DNA of 64,000 nt from Chitinophagaceae bacterium IBVUCB2 (GCA_002127295.1 NFUV01000002.1:372001-436000), one strand, 5' to 3'. Shown: positions 49,160-58,596, counted from the stretch's first letter. Notes: a model not told the origin generated them from the letters alone. Numbers and translations: made by a program.

Positions 49160-50823
49160 AAAGAATAATCATTCAATTTTTATTATGGTTGCCAATCATG
49201 GCATTTGCCCACGGTGGTGAAGATCATGGTGATGCAAAGAAAACTGCTACAGGAAGCATGAATTATTTCTCAGCAGAGGCAGTTTCGGATAAATATGAAT
49301 TGCTGCTCAGGTACAACCCCATTGTTCCGGGAGAAGAAACAACGATGAAATTATTCATCAGTGAATATAATAGCAACAAACCGTTGGATAGTGCCACATT
49401 GAAAATAACTGTTACGGGAAACCCCAATATTAAAGTAACCATTACCAGGATTGATAAGGGAGTGTATGAATTAAAAACAAATTTCCCGGAAAAGAAAGCC
49501 TACAATCTTATCGTGGACTTAAACAGCTATGCAGGAGTAGATTTAATTCAATTGAGTAATATCGAAGTAGGAAAAGAACTTCCTGTAACCACAGCAGAAA
49601 CAACTTCACATTCTCACTGGTACAGCAGCAATTGGTTTTTTGGTCTTATTGGTTTGCTGATTGGCCTAATAGTTATGTTTTTTGTCAATAAAGCCCGCAG
49701 CAGGAAAATAATAGCTATTGCAATTGTTCTTTTTTGCCTGTTACCTACCGCTACTTATAATTCTGTTTCTGCACATGATGGCCACGATGAAGCCGGAGGA
49801 ACAAAAGGCGGTGGTTCATCTACTGTATTTATGGTTGAAAAGGAAACCCAGTTTCTTTTCAATATTCAAACACAAAGAATTGGGACAGGAGATTTTAATG
49901 AATCATCTGTTTTGCTGGGAACTGTTACTGCCGCCCCGCAGGGTAGAGCGGTAATACAATCACCACAGGCTGGTAAAATAGTTTCGCTTCGGGTAGCACC
50001 GGGTCAGCGGGTTGGCAAAGGTCAGGTGGTGGCAGTAATAGAACAACAGGTAGACGCCGGAACACAAATAAGTATTATATCTCAAAGCAACACTGTTAAT
50101 GCTGAATATGAAGCCGCCAAAGCACAATATGAGCGGCTGAAAGCTATTGAAGACATCGCTGCTAAAAAAGATATAACAGAAGCAAAAGCCCGGTATGAAA
50201 GTGCAAAGAAAAATAAAGCACTTTTTGATGCCAACACAGGTAAGAATACAGGGAGTACAAAAGCGATAACACTTACATCACCCGTAAGCGGTGTGGTAGG
50301 TACATTTAATTATGCTATTGGCGCTGTAGTAAGTGGTGGTGAAACATTGTTTGAAATAACCAATCTTGACCAGGTTTTTGTAGAGGCGCAGGTATTTACA
50401 GCAGACGTTGAAAAGATGAAATCGGCAACCTCTTTTACCACAACTTCCAATACAGATACCACCATCTATAAGTTGAAACTGATAAGCACAGCACAATCAG
50501 TAAATGCCGGTAATCAATCACAGAAAGTGGTGTTTGAACTTATCAATCCGAAAGGCCAGTTTAAGATTGGTGAAAATATAAATGTTCGAATGACAGGAAA
50601 TAATGTCATACGACAAGTCGTAATACCAAATGAAGCAATTACAGATGTGAACGGTAAGCCAGCCATTTTTATAAAAGATAAAGCTGAACAGTATAGTATC
50701 AGCTTCGTAGTAAAAGGGCAAAGTAATGACAAGTTCACCGTTATCAGCAAAGGAACAGAGGACGGGGAAAGAGTGGTAACGGCTAATGTTTATCAAATGA
50801 AAATGATGTATTTAAACCAATAA
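49156..50823 (+). CDS. RND periplasmic adaptor with extra N-terminal domain and two membrane helices
   Basis: A 555-residue protein. Residues 1-18 are a signal peptide, then HGGEDHGD starts a His-rich beta domain (to about 150). Two hydrophobic helices (about 157-175 and 182-205) follow. A second His-rich region (AHDGHDEAGG) leads to a standard adaptor (lipoyl-type GKIVSLRVAPGQRVGKGQ near 275, hairpin 310-350, barrel to the end). Usual adaptors lack the first 210 residues. The front domain may catch or sense metal. It is coupled to the TolC gene and precedes a run of small periplasmic metal-protein genes. Confidence 0.8.
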   Translation: MKRIIIQFLLWLPIMAFAHGGEDHGDAKKTATGSMNYFSAEAVSDKYELLLRYNPIVPGEETTMKLFISEYNSNKPLDSATLKITVTGNPNIKVTITRIDKGVYELKTNFPEKKAYNLIVDLNSYAGVDLIQLSNIEVGKELPVTTAETTSHSHWYSSNWFFGLIGLLIGLIVMFFVNKARSRKIIAIAIVLFCLLPTATYNSVSAHDGHDEAGGTKGGGSSTVFMVEKETQFLFNIQTQRIGTGDFNESSVLLGTVTAAPQGRAVIQSPQAGKIVSLRVAPGQRVGKGQVVAVIEQQVDAGTQISIISQSNTVNAEYEAAKAQYERLKAIEDIAAKKDITEAKARYESAKKNKALFDANTGKNTGSTKAITLTSPVSGVVGTFNYAIGAVVSGGETLFEITNLDQVFVEAQVFTADVEKMKSATSFTTTSNTDTTIYKLKLISTAQSVNAGNQSQKVVFELINPKGQFKIGENINVRMTGNNVIRQVVIPNEAITDVNGKPAIFIKDKAEQYSISFVVKGQSNDKFTVISKGTEDGERVVTANVYQMKMMYLNQ

Positions 50824-50838
50824 TTAAAAACAAACAAG

Positions 50839-51288
50839 ATGAGAAAACTAACAATGATGTTTTTGCTGCTTATACCAGGTATTGCAGCATTTTCACAAGC
50901 CGGCGATAAAGAAGCCGTAAAACAGGTCTTGAACAATTATAAAAAAGCAATTGAAAAACTCGATACCGCCGGTGTCGTAAACCTGTTTGTAAAAGATTCA
51001 AAAGTATTTGAACAGGCGAAAGATGAGGGGACTATAGGGCATTACCTGGAGCACCATCTGGGACCAGAGCTAAAGGATTTTAAATCTTTTACTTTCAGCG
51101 ATTATAAAGTGGATGTAACAATAGTTGGTGAGTATGCTTTTTCAACCGAAACTTACATTTATACAATTATCCTAGCAAAAGATAGTAAAGAAATTAAGAG
51201 CCAGGGAGTAGCTACTTCAATACTGAAGAAAACAAAACAGGGCTGGAAGATTTTCCAAACACACTCATCATTTAGAAAAGCCAAATAA
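50839..51288 (+). CDS. NTF2-like (SnoaL/DUF4440-type) secreted protein
   Basis: A 149-residue exported protein (signal ending AAFSQ). It begins DKEAVKQVLNNYKKAIEKLDTAGVVNLF, the start of NTF2-fold proteins with a cone-shaped pocket, and ends in the strand GWKIFQTHSSF typical of DUF4440. HYLEHHL near 70-76 is His-rich and might bind metal. It lies 15 bases after the adaptor and 23 before an HMA protein, so it is part of the same operon. Ligand and role are unknown. Confidence 0.78.
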   Translation: MRKLTMMFLLLIPGIAAFSQAGDKEAVKQVLNNYKKAIEKLDTAGVVNLFVKDSKVFEQAKDEGTIGHYLEHHLGPELKDFKSFTFSDYKVDVTIVGEYAFSTETYIYTIILAKDSKEIKSQGVATSILKKTKQGWKIFQTHSSFRKAK

Positions 51289-51311
51289 TTATTTAAAATA
51301 AAAACAAGACA

Positions 51312-51674
51312 ATGAAACAAATCAAATCAATGATACTGTTGCTGATAGCCACCATTGCTTTCACCGCAACAAAAGCACAGGATACAAAAACTGACAGCTT
51401 TAAGGTGTGGGGAAATTGTGGTATGTGCAAAAAGACTATCGAAAAAGCTGCTAAAGGCGACGGCGTAGAAAAAGGAGAATGGAACAGGGAAACAAAGGTT
51501 TTCACATTAGTTTATAATCCTGTGAAAACAAACAATGAGAAAATTCAAAAAGCCATTGCTGCCGCCGGATACGATACAGAAAAATTTACCGGCGATGACA
51601 AGGCTTATGAAAAACTTCCCGGTTGCTGCCACTACGATAGAAAGAAAAAAGACGACACAAATCATCAACATTAA
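51312..51674 (+). CDS. Secreted HMA-domain protein with LPxCCxYDR motif
   Basis: A 120-residue exported protein (signal ending ATKAQ). The HMA domain has GNCGMC (Cys at about 35 and 38) and is followed by YEKLPGCCHYDRKK and a His-rich end (TNHQH). It is very similar to the front domain of the HMA-DUF3347 protein at 6080, including the extra CC. The extra cysteines suggest an additional metal site or a redox switch. It probably shuttles Cu(I) in the periplasm to the efflux system encoded around it. Confidence 0.82.
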   Translation: MKQIKSMILLLIATIAFTATKAQDTKTDSFKVWGNCGMCKKTIEKAAKGDGVEKGEWNRETKVFTLVYNPVKTNNEKIQKAIAAAGYDTEKFTGDDKAYEKLPGCCHYDRKKKDDTNHQH

Positions 51675-51694
51675 TAATTGGTAAAAAAATAAGT

Positions 51695-52123
51695 ATGAAA
51701 AAGATAATTTCAATGTCCCTGTTTTTCTTTGCACTGGTAATCTCATCACAAACATTTGCCCAGCATGGTGCAAAAGGACATGCCCATGCCGCAGGCCCTC
51801 ATGGTGGAACCGTAGAATCCGCAACAGAAGGCTACCATAGTGAGATGGTAACCAAAAATGCTAAACTGTATTTCTATCTGCTTGATGCTAACGGTAAAAC
51901 TGCAATCAGTAAAGCTGTTACAGGCGAAGTGTTATTGCAATTCGCCGATGGAACTACAAAAACAGTGATGCTTACATCAAGTGGAGAGGGCTTTGTAGTA
52001 AACGACCCGAAGGCCACAACTTTTGCCAATGCCATAGTTACTTTTCAAAACGGTGGGAAAACAGTATCTGTAAAGTTCAAAGCTCCGGCTAAAGCAGCAG
52101 ACAATCACAATCATCAACACTAA
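51695..52123 (+). CDS. His-rich small secreted protein
   Basis: A 142-residue exported protein (signal ending SQTFAQ). The mature start is His-rich (HGAKGHAHAAGPHGG), a beta-rich core follows, and the end is again His-rich (NHNHQH). It is reminiscent of CopC-like or other periplasmic copper buffer proteins but I cannot place it in a named family. It lies between an HMA gene and an HMBD lipoprotein gene with gaps of about 20 bases, clearly in the metal operon. Confidence 0.72.
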   Translation: MKKIISMSLFFFALVISSQTFAQHGAKGHAHAAGPHGGTVESATEGYHSEMVTKNAKLYFYLLDANGKTAISKAVTGEVLLQFADGTTKTVMLTSSGEGFVVNDPKATTFANAIVTFQNGGKTVSVKFKAPAKAADNHNHQH

Positions 52124-52138
52124 AAACAAGAAATAACA

Positions 52139-53128
52139 ATGAAAAAAATAGTTTTCACTATCAGTGCAATTATCGCCGTTGCTATAATAGCGGTAAGCTG
52201 CAACAACAACGCATCAACCTCAAAAGAAACTGCATCACCGGGGACAGACACAGCAGCTCATGCCCACAAGTATCGCTGCCCCATGAATTGCGAAAAAGGA
52301 AAAACCTATGACAAGGAAGGTAACTGCCCGATATGCGGTATGAAGCTGGAACACTTTGACGGTATAGATAATGGACTTACTTATAAAATGGAATATGCTT
52401 CAACTCCTGCGCAGTTGGAAATGGGCAAATCAGCTACAATTTTATTTACCCCAAAAGTTGTAGGCAAAGAAAGTGAAGCGGTAGCGTTAGATGTGCAGCA
52501 TGAAAAGAAAATACACCTGATAGTAGTAAGCAATGACCTTAGCTATTTTGAACATATCCATCCGCACCTGCAGGCTGACGGCTCTTATAAAATTGATGTA
52601 TTAGAAAATGGAAAGTCTTACACAAACGGCCCCGGCAAAAATGAAACCCGTTTTGACAATGGTGGTGATTACACCATGTTTGCTGATTACCTTCCAAGCG
52701 GCGGCAGCCACCAGGTAGAAAAAGTTTCAGTAAATGTGAAAGGCACACCGAGGCCCGCTGTTACCTACAGTGCAGATAAACTCACTGGTAAGTCAGACAA
52801 TTTTACTGTTATGCTGAACGCAACCGGAGGCAAATTAATTACCGGCACACAAATGCACATTTCTGGATTGCTAATGAAAGACGGCAAAGAGATTGATGTA
52901 AATACATTAGAAAATTACCTGGGTGCAAAAGCACACATGGTTGTAGTTAGTCTTAATGATAAAGAGTATTTGCATGTACACCCTGATGTAAGCGGCGCCA
53001 AGTTCGATTTAAACACAACATTTAAGAACCCCGGTATTTATCGTGGATGGATTCAGTTTCAGAGTAGCGGCAAAGTACACACCGTTGATTTTACCATGAA
53101 TGTTAAAGAAGGTACTGCTGATAATTAA
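52139..53128 (+). CDS. Lipoprotein with HMBD and beta-sandwich domains
   Basis: A 329-residue lipoprotein (Cys 21 after AVAIIAVS). A degenerate HMBD (YRCPMNCEKGKTY, CPICGMKLEHF) near 44-75 is followed by two beta domains rich in His motifs (YFEHIHPHLQADGSYK, EYLHVHPDV). These resemble FixH- or CopC-like copper proteins and repeat the same HxHPxxxG pattern. It probably buffers copper beside the efflux system. The HMBD has Asn-Cys in place of His-Pro, so its metal site differs from the others. Confidence 0.75.
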   Translation: MKKIVFTISAIIAVAIIAVSCNNNASTSKETASPGTDTAAHAHKYRCPMNCEKGKTYDKEGNCPICGMKLEHFDGIDNGLTYKMEYASTPAQLEMGKSATILFTPKVVGKESEAVALDVQHEKKIHLIVVSNDLSYFEHIHPHLQADGSYKIDVLENGKSYTNGPGKNETRFDNGGDYTMFADYLPSGGSHQVEKVSVNVKGTPRPAVTYSADKLTGKSDNFTVMLNATGGKLITGTQMHISGLLMKDGKEIDVNTLENYLGAKAHMVVVSLNDKEYLHVHPDVSGAKFDLNTTFKNPGIYRGWIQFQSSGKVHTVDFTMNVKEGTADN

Positions 53129-53197
53129 TCAAAGGAAAACGACCATAGTTCTCATTAAAACAAGTAACATCTTTATTAATCAATTAAAAATAAAAAA

Positions 53198-53875
53198 ATG
53201 AAAAATTTAATTCTGGCTGCATTAGCTGGCTTCGTTGTTTTGCAAGCTTGTAACAATGATAAAAAAGCTACAACCGAATCAACAACAGACAAAGATACTA
53301 CCACTGGTAAGACGGCTGCTACAGACCATTCAAAAATGAATGACATGAACATGAACAATGATTTAATGAATGCCATGAAGCCATCAATGGAGCAGGCCGA
53401 GGCTATGAAAATGACGGGAGATTTTGACTATGATTTTGCCAGTATGATGATTTATCATCATCAGGGGGCTATAGATATGTCGCAGGTAGCACTATCAAAA
53501 GGAAGCGACCCACTTGTAAAAGGCTGGGCACAAAAAATTATAGATGCCCAAAAAGCAGAGATTAGCCAGTTTCAACAATTTACTACCGGCAATAAACCTG
53601 TTGAAATGAAACATGAAGGTGGTGAGCAACATAATGAAATGCACGAAATTCATGAAAAGACTGCAAAGATTATGAATAGTATGACGATGACCGGAAATGT
53701 AGATAAGGATTTTGTAATGATGATGAAAGTGCATCACGAAGCAGCCGTGGAAATGGCCCAAAACGAAGTATCTCATGGAAAAAAATATGATATGAAGAAG
53801 ATGGCTCAAAAGATAATAGAAGACCAGAATAAGGAAATCAAAGAATTCAACGACTGGTTGGCTAAAAACAAATAA
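53198..53875 (+). CDS. DUF305 lipoprotein (periplasmic copper-binding type)
   Basis: A 225-residue lipoprotein (Cys 18 after AALAGFVVLQA). A Thr- and Met-rich linker (MNDMNMNNDLMNAMKPSM) is followed by a DUF305 domain with MIYHHQGAIDMSQVAL and MKVHHEAAVEMAQNE, the double HHxxAxxM pattern of this ferritin-like family. DUF305 proteins often accompany copper resistance genes. It lies before the RND permease. A second, membrane-anchored DUF305 protein is at 61991. Confidence 0.85.
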   Translation: MKNLILAALAGFVVLQACNNDKKATTESTTDKDTTTGKTAATDHSKMNDMNMNNDLMNAMKPSMEQAEAMKMTGDFDYDFASMMIYHHQGAIDMSQVALSKGSDPLVKGWAQKIIDAQKAEISQFQQFTTGNKPVEMKHEGGEQHNEMHEIHEKTAKIMNSMTMTGNVDKDFVMMMKVHHEAAVEMAQNEVSHGKKYDMKKMAQKIIEDQNKEIKEFNDWLAKNK

Positions 53876-54000
53876 ATATTTCCATATTGAAGATTTACTG
53901 CTTCTTCTTTTGCATGATAATACTTGCTGTATGCGGCAGGCTTCTTGACGCTTTAAAATGAAAGGTATAGATAGCGGTAGAAAGACTTAAAAGAACAACA

Positions 54001-57000
54001 ATGCTGAACAAACTCATTCTCTTCTCACTGAAAAACCGGATGCTGGTAGTGTCAATGGCTGCACTGTTGATGGTCTATGGCGTATTTACATTGGTTAGTC
54101 TTCCGGTAGATGTATTACCTGATTTAAACCGCCCGAGAGTAACTATTTTTTTAGAAGCCAATGGCATGGCTCCTGAAGAAGTTGAAAGCCAGGTAAACCT
54201 TCCGGTGGAAACACAACTGAATGGTGCGCCGGGTGTGGAAGTGGTTCGTTCTGTTGCATCACCGGGCTTAGGGATGGTATTCGTAGAATTTGACTGGAAT
54301 ACCGATGTGTATCGGGCAAGGCAATTAACAGCTGAGAAATTGCAGAACATTCAATTGCCTAAAGGCATTACACCGGTAATGGGGCCTATCAGTTCCATCA
54401 TGGGACAGATTATGATGGTGGCGGTAACCAGCGATACCACATCACCTGCTGATTTGCGAACGCTGGCTGATTTTACCATCCGTAGAAGATTGATGAGTGT
54501 AAAAGGCGTTAGCCAGGTAATACCCATCGGAGGGGAAAGAATGCAATACCAGGTTTTGATTTCAAGCGAAAAACTGCGGCAATATAATTTGTCCATTGAT
54601 GATATTGACAACGCATTACAATTAACCAATCAAAACACCACAGGTGGTTTTGTTGATAACAAAGGTTCAGAAACACTGATCCGGAATATTGGCCGGGCAA
54701 ACACTTTAGAAGATTTAGCCAATACTGTTGTCAGCAACCGGAATGCAGCCCCTATCTTATTGAAACAGGTAGCGGAAGTAAAATTTGGGGGCCCCATTAA
54801 AAGAGGCGATGGCTCTTTTAATGGAAAGCCTGCTGTTATCCTGAGTATTGAAAAACAACCTGGTTCGAGTACACTCACAGTAACAGACGAAGCCTTAAAA
54901 GCAATTGAAGAAATCAAATCGTCCCTTCCAAAGAATATTCATATCAATACAGATGTTTTTCAGCAAAAGAATTTTATTGTAAACTCAATTACTAATGTAG
55001 AACATGCATTGAGAGATGGATTTATATTGGTAATCATCATCTTGTTTTTGTTCCTGTTGAATTTCCGTACAACTATTATTACGCTTACAGCTATTCCCCT
55101 CTCTCTTATAATTACAGCTATTGTTTTTAAACTGTTTGGTATCTCAATTAATACGCTAACTCTTGGGGGCCTTGCTATTGCTATTGGCGAATTGGTGGAT
55201 GATGCGATTGTGGATGTTGAAAATGTTTATCGGCGGTTAAAGGAAAACTGGGTTAGCGAGAACCCTAAACCTTTATTGAAAGTAATTTATGAAGCCAGCA
55301 GCGAAGTGAGAAACTCCATAGTTTATGCCACGATTATAGTGGTACTTGTTTTTATTCCCCTGTTTTATTTGCAGGGTATTGAAGGAAGGATATTTGCCCC
55401 ATTGGGTATCGCCTATATTACTTCCATTGTAGCCTCGTTGGTAGTGTCTTTAACAGTTACCCCCGCATTGTGCAGTTATTTGCTGGAGAAGAAAAATCAT
55501 CTGAAGCATATTAACCTTGCATTCTGGAAAAAGGCTCCCTCCCGGAAGGAGAGGGCGGGGGATGAAGCAGTTGATGCAGCACATGAGCCAGACAGTGGCC
55601 TCGTTCGCTGGTTGAAAAAACAAGACCTTAAATTATTGCGTTGGGGACTGAAGCGTACAAAACTTGTAGCAGGTGTTGCCATCGCTTTAATAATTGCAGC
55701 CATAAGTATTGTGCCATTTTTTGGTACTGAATTTTTACCCCCGTTTAATGAAGGGAGTTTTACAGTAAACATGGTGGCTCCCGCAGGTACATCGCTGGAT
55801 GAAAGTAATAAACTTGGGGCGGTTGTTGAGCAGCAAATTCTTAAAGTACCCGAAGTTGCCCTTACTGCCCGTCGCACCGGAAGAGCTGAACTGGATGAAC
55901 ATGCAGAACCACCAAGTTCATCAGAAATTGAAGTTGCCCTCAAGCCGGGCGGCAGAAGCAGGGAGAAAGTGCTGGAAGAAATCCGGAATAATTTATCAGT
56001 TGTAAAAGGGGTATCCATAAATATTGGTCAACCTATTTCTCACCGCCTCGACCATTTACTCTCCGGTGTAAGGGCACAGGTGGCAGTTAAAATTTTTGGG
56101 AACGATTTATTAACGCTTCGTTCCAATGCCGAGCAGCTAAAAGCGGTAATCAGTAATGTACCCGGCGTAGTGGATGTACAGATAGAAAACCAGGTAATGG
56201 TGCCTCAGCTTATGATTAAGCTTGACCGTATGGCTGTGCAGCGATATGGTTTGCAGGTGGGCAATGTAGCAGATGAGCTAGAAATTTTTTACAATGGTAA
56301 AGTTGTTAGCCAGATACTGGATGGCCAAAAAAGTTTTGATATTGTTTTACGAACCGACGACAGCACAAGAAAAAACATAGATGCCATCCGCAATACACAA
56401 ATTGCCGCATCGGATGGTTCGTTAATTCCATTGAGCCAGATTGCAAAAATTGAATTGGAGAACAGTATTAATGCGGTGAACCACGAAAACACCCAACGCC
56501 GGATTGTTGTTTCTGCCAATGTGCAGGGCCGTGACCTGGGCAGCACTGTAAAAGAAATGCAGGAAGTTGTAAAGAAGGATTTGCCGCTGCAGGAAGGTTA
56601 TTACCTGCAATGGGGCGGCCAGTTTGAAAGCCAGCAATCTGCTTCAAAACTGATTACCATTCTGAGTATTTTTTCTATTGCAGGTATTTTTTTAGTGCTA
56701 TACAGTCACTTTAAAAGCAGCCGGATTGCTTTGCAAATCATGCTGAATATTCCATTGGCATTAATAGGTAGTGTAATTGCAGTAATGCTTACAGGCGGAG
56801 TTTTCTCTATTGCAACAATGGTTGGTTTTATTACCCTCACAGGTATTGCATCCAGAAACGGGATAATGATGATAAGTCACTATATACACCTGGTGCAACA
56901 TGAAGGAGAAGTCTTTGGAGATAAAATGATCATCCGTGGTTCATTGGAAAGAATGGTGCCAGTATTAATGACAGCATTGGTAGCGGCTTTTGCCCTGATA

Positions 57001-57186
57001 CCTTTAACGATGGATGCTACGGCTCCGGGAAAAGAGATTTTATACCCCGTTGCAACCGTTATTTTGGGTGGATTGGTAAGTTCTACTTTGTTGGACATGA
57101 TAGTAACACCAGTAGTATTTAAACTATTTGGTGAAAAAGCATTGAAAAAGTATTTGAATGATCAAGGAAAAAAGGAGGTTATTTAA
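54001..57186 (+). CDS. Heavy-metal RND efflux permease (CusA/CzcA family), intact
   Basis: A 1061-residue permease with 12 helices and two large periplasmic domains. The proton-relay helix reads GELVDDAIVDVENVYRRL, with the conserved acidic residues, and an insert-bearing loop (residues about 505-535) follows helix 6. The second half is complete to LMTALVAAFALIPLTMD and the last helices. It has no in-frame stop, unlike its relative at 12298. Its partners are the TolC and adaptor proteins of cluster B. Substrate class (monovalent or divalent) cannot be told by eye. Confidence 0.88.
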   Translation: MLNKLILFSLKNRMLVVSMAALLMVYGVFTLVSLPVDVLPDLNRPRVTIFLEANGMAPEEVESQVNLPVETQLNGAPGVEVVRSVASPGLGMVFVEFDWNTDVYRARQLTAEKLQNIQLPKGITPVMGPISSIMGQIMMVAVTSDTTSPADLRTLADFTIRRRLMSVKGVSQVIPIGGERMQYQVLISSEKLRQYNLSIDDIDNALQLTNQNTTGGFVDNKGSETLIRNIGRANTLEDLANTVVSNRNAAPILLKQVAEVKFGGPIKRGDGSFNGKPAVILSIEKQPGSSTLTVTDEALKAIEEIKSSLPKNIHINTDVFQQKNFIVNSITNVEHALRDGFILVIIILFLFLLNFRTTIITLTAIPLSLIITAIVFKLFGISINTLTLGGLAIAIGELVDDAIVDVENVYRRLKENWVSENPKPLLKVIYEASSEVRNSIVYATIIVVLVFIPLFYLQGIEGRIFAPLGIAYITSIVASLVVSLTVTPALCSYLLEKKNHLKHINLAFWKKAPSRKERAGDEAVDAAHEPDSGLVRWLKKQDLKLLRWGLKRTKLVAGVAIALIIAAISIVPFFGTEFLPPFNEGSFTVNMVAPAGTSLDESNKLGAVVEQQILKVPEVALTARRTGRAELDEHAEPPSSSEIEVALKPGGRSREKVLEEIRNNLSVVKGVSINIGQPISHRLDHLLSGVRAQVAVKIFGNDLLTLRSNAEQLKAVISNVPGVVDVQIENQVMVPQLMIKLDRMAVQRYGLQVGNVADELEIFYNGKVVSQILDGQKSFDIVLRTDDSTRKNIDAIRNTQIAASDGSLIPLSQIAKIELENSINAVNHENTQRRIVVSANVQGRDLGSTVKEMQEVVKKDLPLQEGYYLQWGGQFESQQSASKLITILSIFSIAGIFLVLYSHFKSSRIALQIMLNIPLALIGSVIAVMLTGGVFSIATMVGFITLTGIASRNGIMMISHYIHLVQHEGEVFGDKMIIRGSLERMVPVLMTALVAAFALIPLTMDATAPGKEILYPVATVILGGLVSSTLLDMIVTPVVFKLFGEKALKKYLNDQGKKEVI
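55533..55561 (+). repeat. GC-rich REP-like palindromic insert within the RND gene
   Basis: A 29-base stretch with 23 G or C lies in otherwise AT-rich coding sequence. Its core, CTCCCTCCCGGAAGGAGAGG, is an imperfect palindrome like the CCTCTCC-n-GGAGAGGG repetitive elements found in many bacteria. It is read in frame as APSRKERAGD, in a cytoplasmic loop that tolerates additions. Confidence 0.5.
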
Positions 57187-57234
57187 AAATCATGTTATTA
57201 GAATGAAGAATATTCAGTAAGAATAAATCACATG

Positions 57235-57301
57235 GGTCGGAGCCCTGCTTTTGTTTCCTTATTTATAGTGAAACGCTTTACGGAGCAGGGTTTCCGCACC
57301 C
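57235..57301. repeat. Imperfect inverted repeat after the RND gene
   Basis: GGGTCGGAGCCCTGCT (57235-57250) and AGCAGGGTTTCCGCACCC (57284-57301) are near inverted repeats around a 33-base loop. It may be a terminator, a small structured RNA or a mobile-element relic. Confidence 0.35.
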
Positions 57302-57366
57302 ACCAATTGATGAATACAGTTTAAACCTGGTTTAGTTGAATGTTATTTTATAAATAAATATTTGTA

Positions 57367-58017
57367 GTGGGCAAAAATAAATTCATACCGGCTCTTCGCT
57401 TTAAATGGTTAACACCAGTGTATGATTTTCTTATCGGTGTTACTATGCCTGAAATGCATATAAAACAATCACTGATAGACTTTTCTTATTTAACTGATGG
57501 AGCTACCGTTTTGGATTTTGGTTGTGGTACAGCTACACTTACCATTATGGCTAAAGAACATCGTCCAACTATTAAAATTACTGGCATTGATATAGATAAA
57601 GCCATATTAGTTAAAGCGACGGAAAAAATTAACCAAAAAAATCTCGACATACAATTAACAGGCTATAACGGCGAATCACTTCCGTTTGAAGACAACAGTT
57701 TTGACCGGATAATATCCTGCCTTGTATTTCATCACTTAGCAACACCTGTAAAACAAAAAGCCCTTGTCGAGCTATTCAGGATAACTAAAAGCAACGGGCA
57801 GCTATTTATTGCTGATTTCGGACGTTCTGATTCCTGGCATCAGCGGCTATTATTTAATATGATTCGTGGATTTGATGGATATACACCTACAAGAGCCAAT
57901 GCAAAAGGTTTAATGCTTCCTCTGATTTCTGATGCAGGTTTTGTAAATCCCTCCATTAAGAAAAGATTCAAAACAGTTTTTGGAGAAGTTCAAATATTTA
58001 ATGCAATAAAACAATAA
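57367..58017 (+). CDS. Class I SAM-dependent methyltransferase
   Basis: A 216-residue soluble protein with a Rossmann methyltransferase core: VLDFGCGTATLTIMA (SAM motif I) near 47, GIDIDKAIL near 77, and FDRIISCLVFHHL (motif IV region) near 118. It begins at GTG 57367, shortly after a TATTTG-like box. The nearest types are UbiE/COQ5-like and ArsM-like enzymes, but there is no metal-specific cysteine triad that I can see. The substrate is unknown; it may modify a small molecule or lipid. It precedes a DUF2911 gene by six bases. Confidence 0.82.
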   Translation: MGKNKFIPALRFKWLTPVYDFLIGVTMPEMHIKQSLIDFSYLTDGATVLDFGCGTATLTIMAKEHRPTIKITGIDIDKAILVKATEKINQKNLDIQLTGYNGESLPFEDNSFDRIISCLVFHHLATPVKQKALVELFRITKSNGQLFIADFGRSDSWHQRLLFNMIRGFDGYTPTRANAKGLMLPLISDAGFVNPSIKKRFKTVFGEVQIFNAIKQ

Positions 58018-58023
58018 AGCTAT

Positions 58024-58596
58024 ATGAAGAAATCTTATCTAACAGCAGTCCTGCCGGTATTCTTTTTCCTGATGATTCATTCTGCTTCAGCACAGAAAAC
58101 AGAAGAGGTTTGCTACAACCCTAATCTTGTAAAAGACACCACAAAGAAAAGTATAAAATCTATGGCTGTTGCAGTCATCAATGGCGATAGCGTAAAAATA
58201 AATTATCATTCACCCGGCGTCCGTAAAAGAATAATATGGGGTGGTCTTGTTCCTTATGATGAAGTATGGGTAACAGGAGCACACGATGCAACTACTATTG
58301 AAATCGGAAAAACAATTATTATCAGTGGTAAAGAAATTCCTGCTGGCAAGTATGCCATTTTTACTATTCCTGGCAAATCCGAATGGACAGTTATCATCAA
58401 TAAACACTGGAAACAACACTTGGCAACTGAATACGATGAAAAAGAAGATGTCGTAAGAATAAAAGTCAGGCCAAGGAAAAATACGCATACAGAAAGGCTG
58501 CAATATTTTATAAAGGATGATAAGAATGGAAAAGGAACAATTGCTGTAGCATGGGAGAAACTGAAAATTAGTTTTGAGATATTAATCAGGCCATAA
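58024..58596 (+). CDS. DUF2911 domain protein (short form)
   Basis: A 190-residue exported protein (signal ending HSASAQ) with the same core as the protein at 8287: VKINYHSPGVRKRIIWGG, PYDEVWVTGAHDATT, PAGKYAIFTIPGKSEWTVI. It lacks the TPR-like tail. Two Cys-Tyr residues near the mature start (EEVCYNP) are a possible site. The function of DUF2911 is unknown. It is coupled to the methyltransferase gene. Confidence 0.84.
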   Translation: MKKSYLTAVLPVFFFLMIHSASAQKTEEVCYNPNLVKDTTKKSIKSMAVAVINGDSVKINYHSPGVRKRIIWGGLVPYDEVWVTGAHDATTIEIGKTIIISGKEIPAGKYAIFTIPGKSEWTVIINKHWKQHLATEYDEKEDVVRIKVRPRKNTHTERLQYFIKDDKNGKGTIAVAWEKLKISFEILIRP

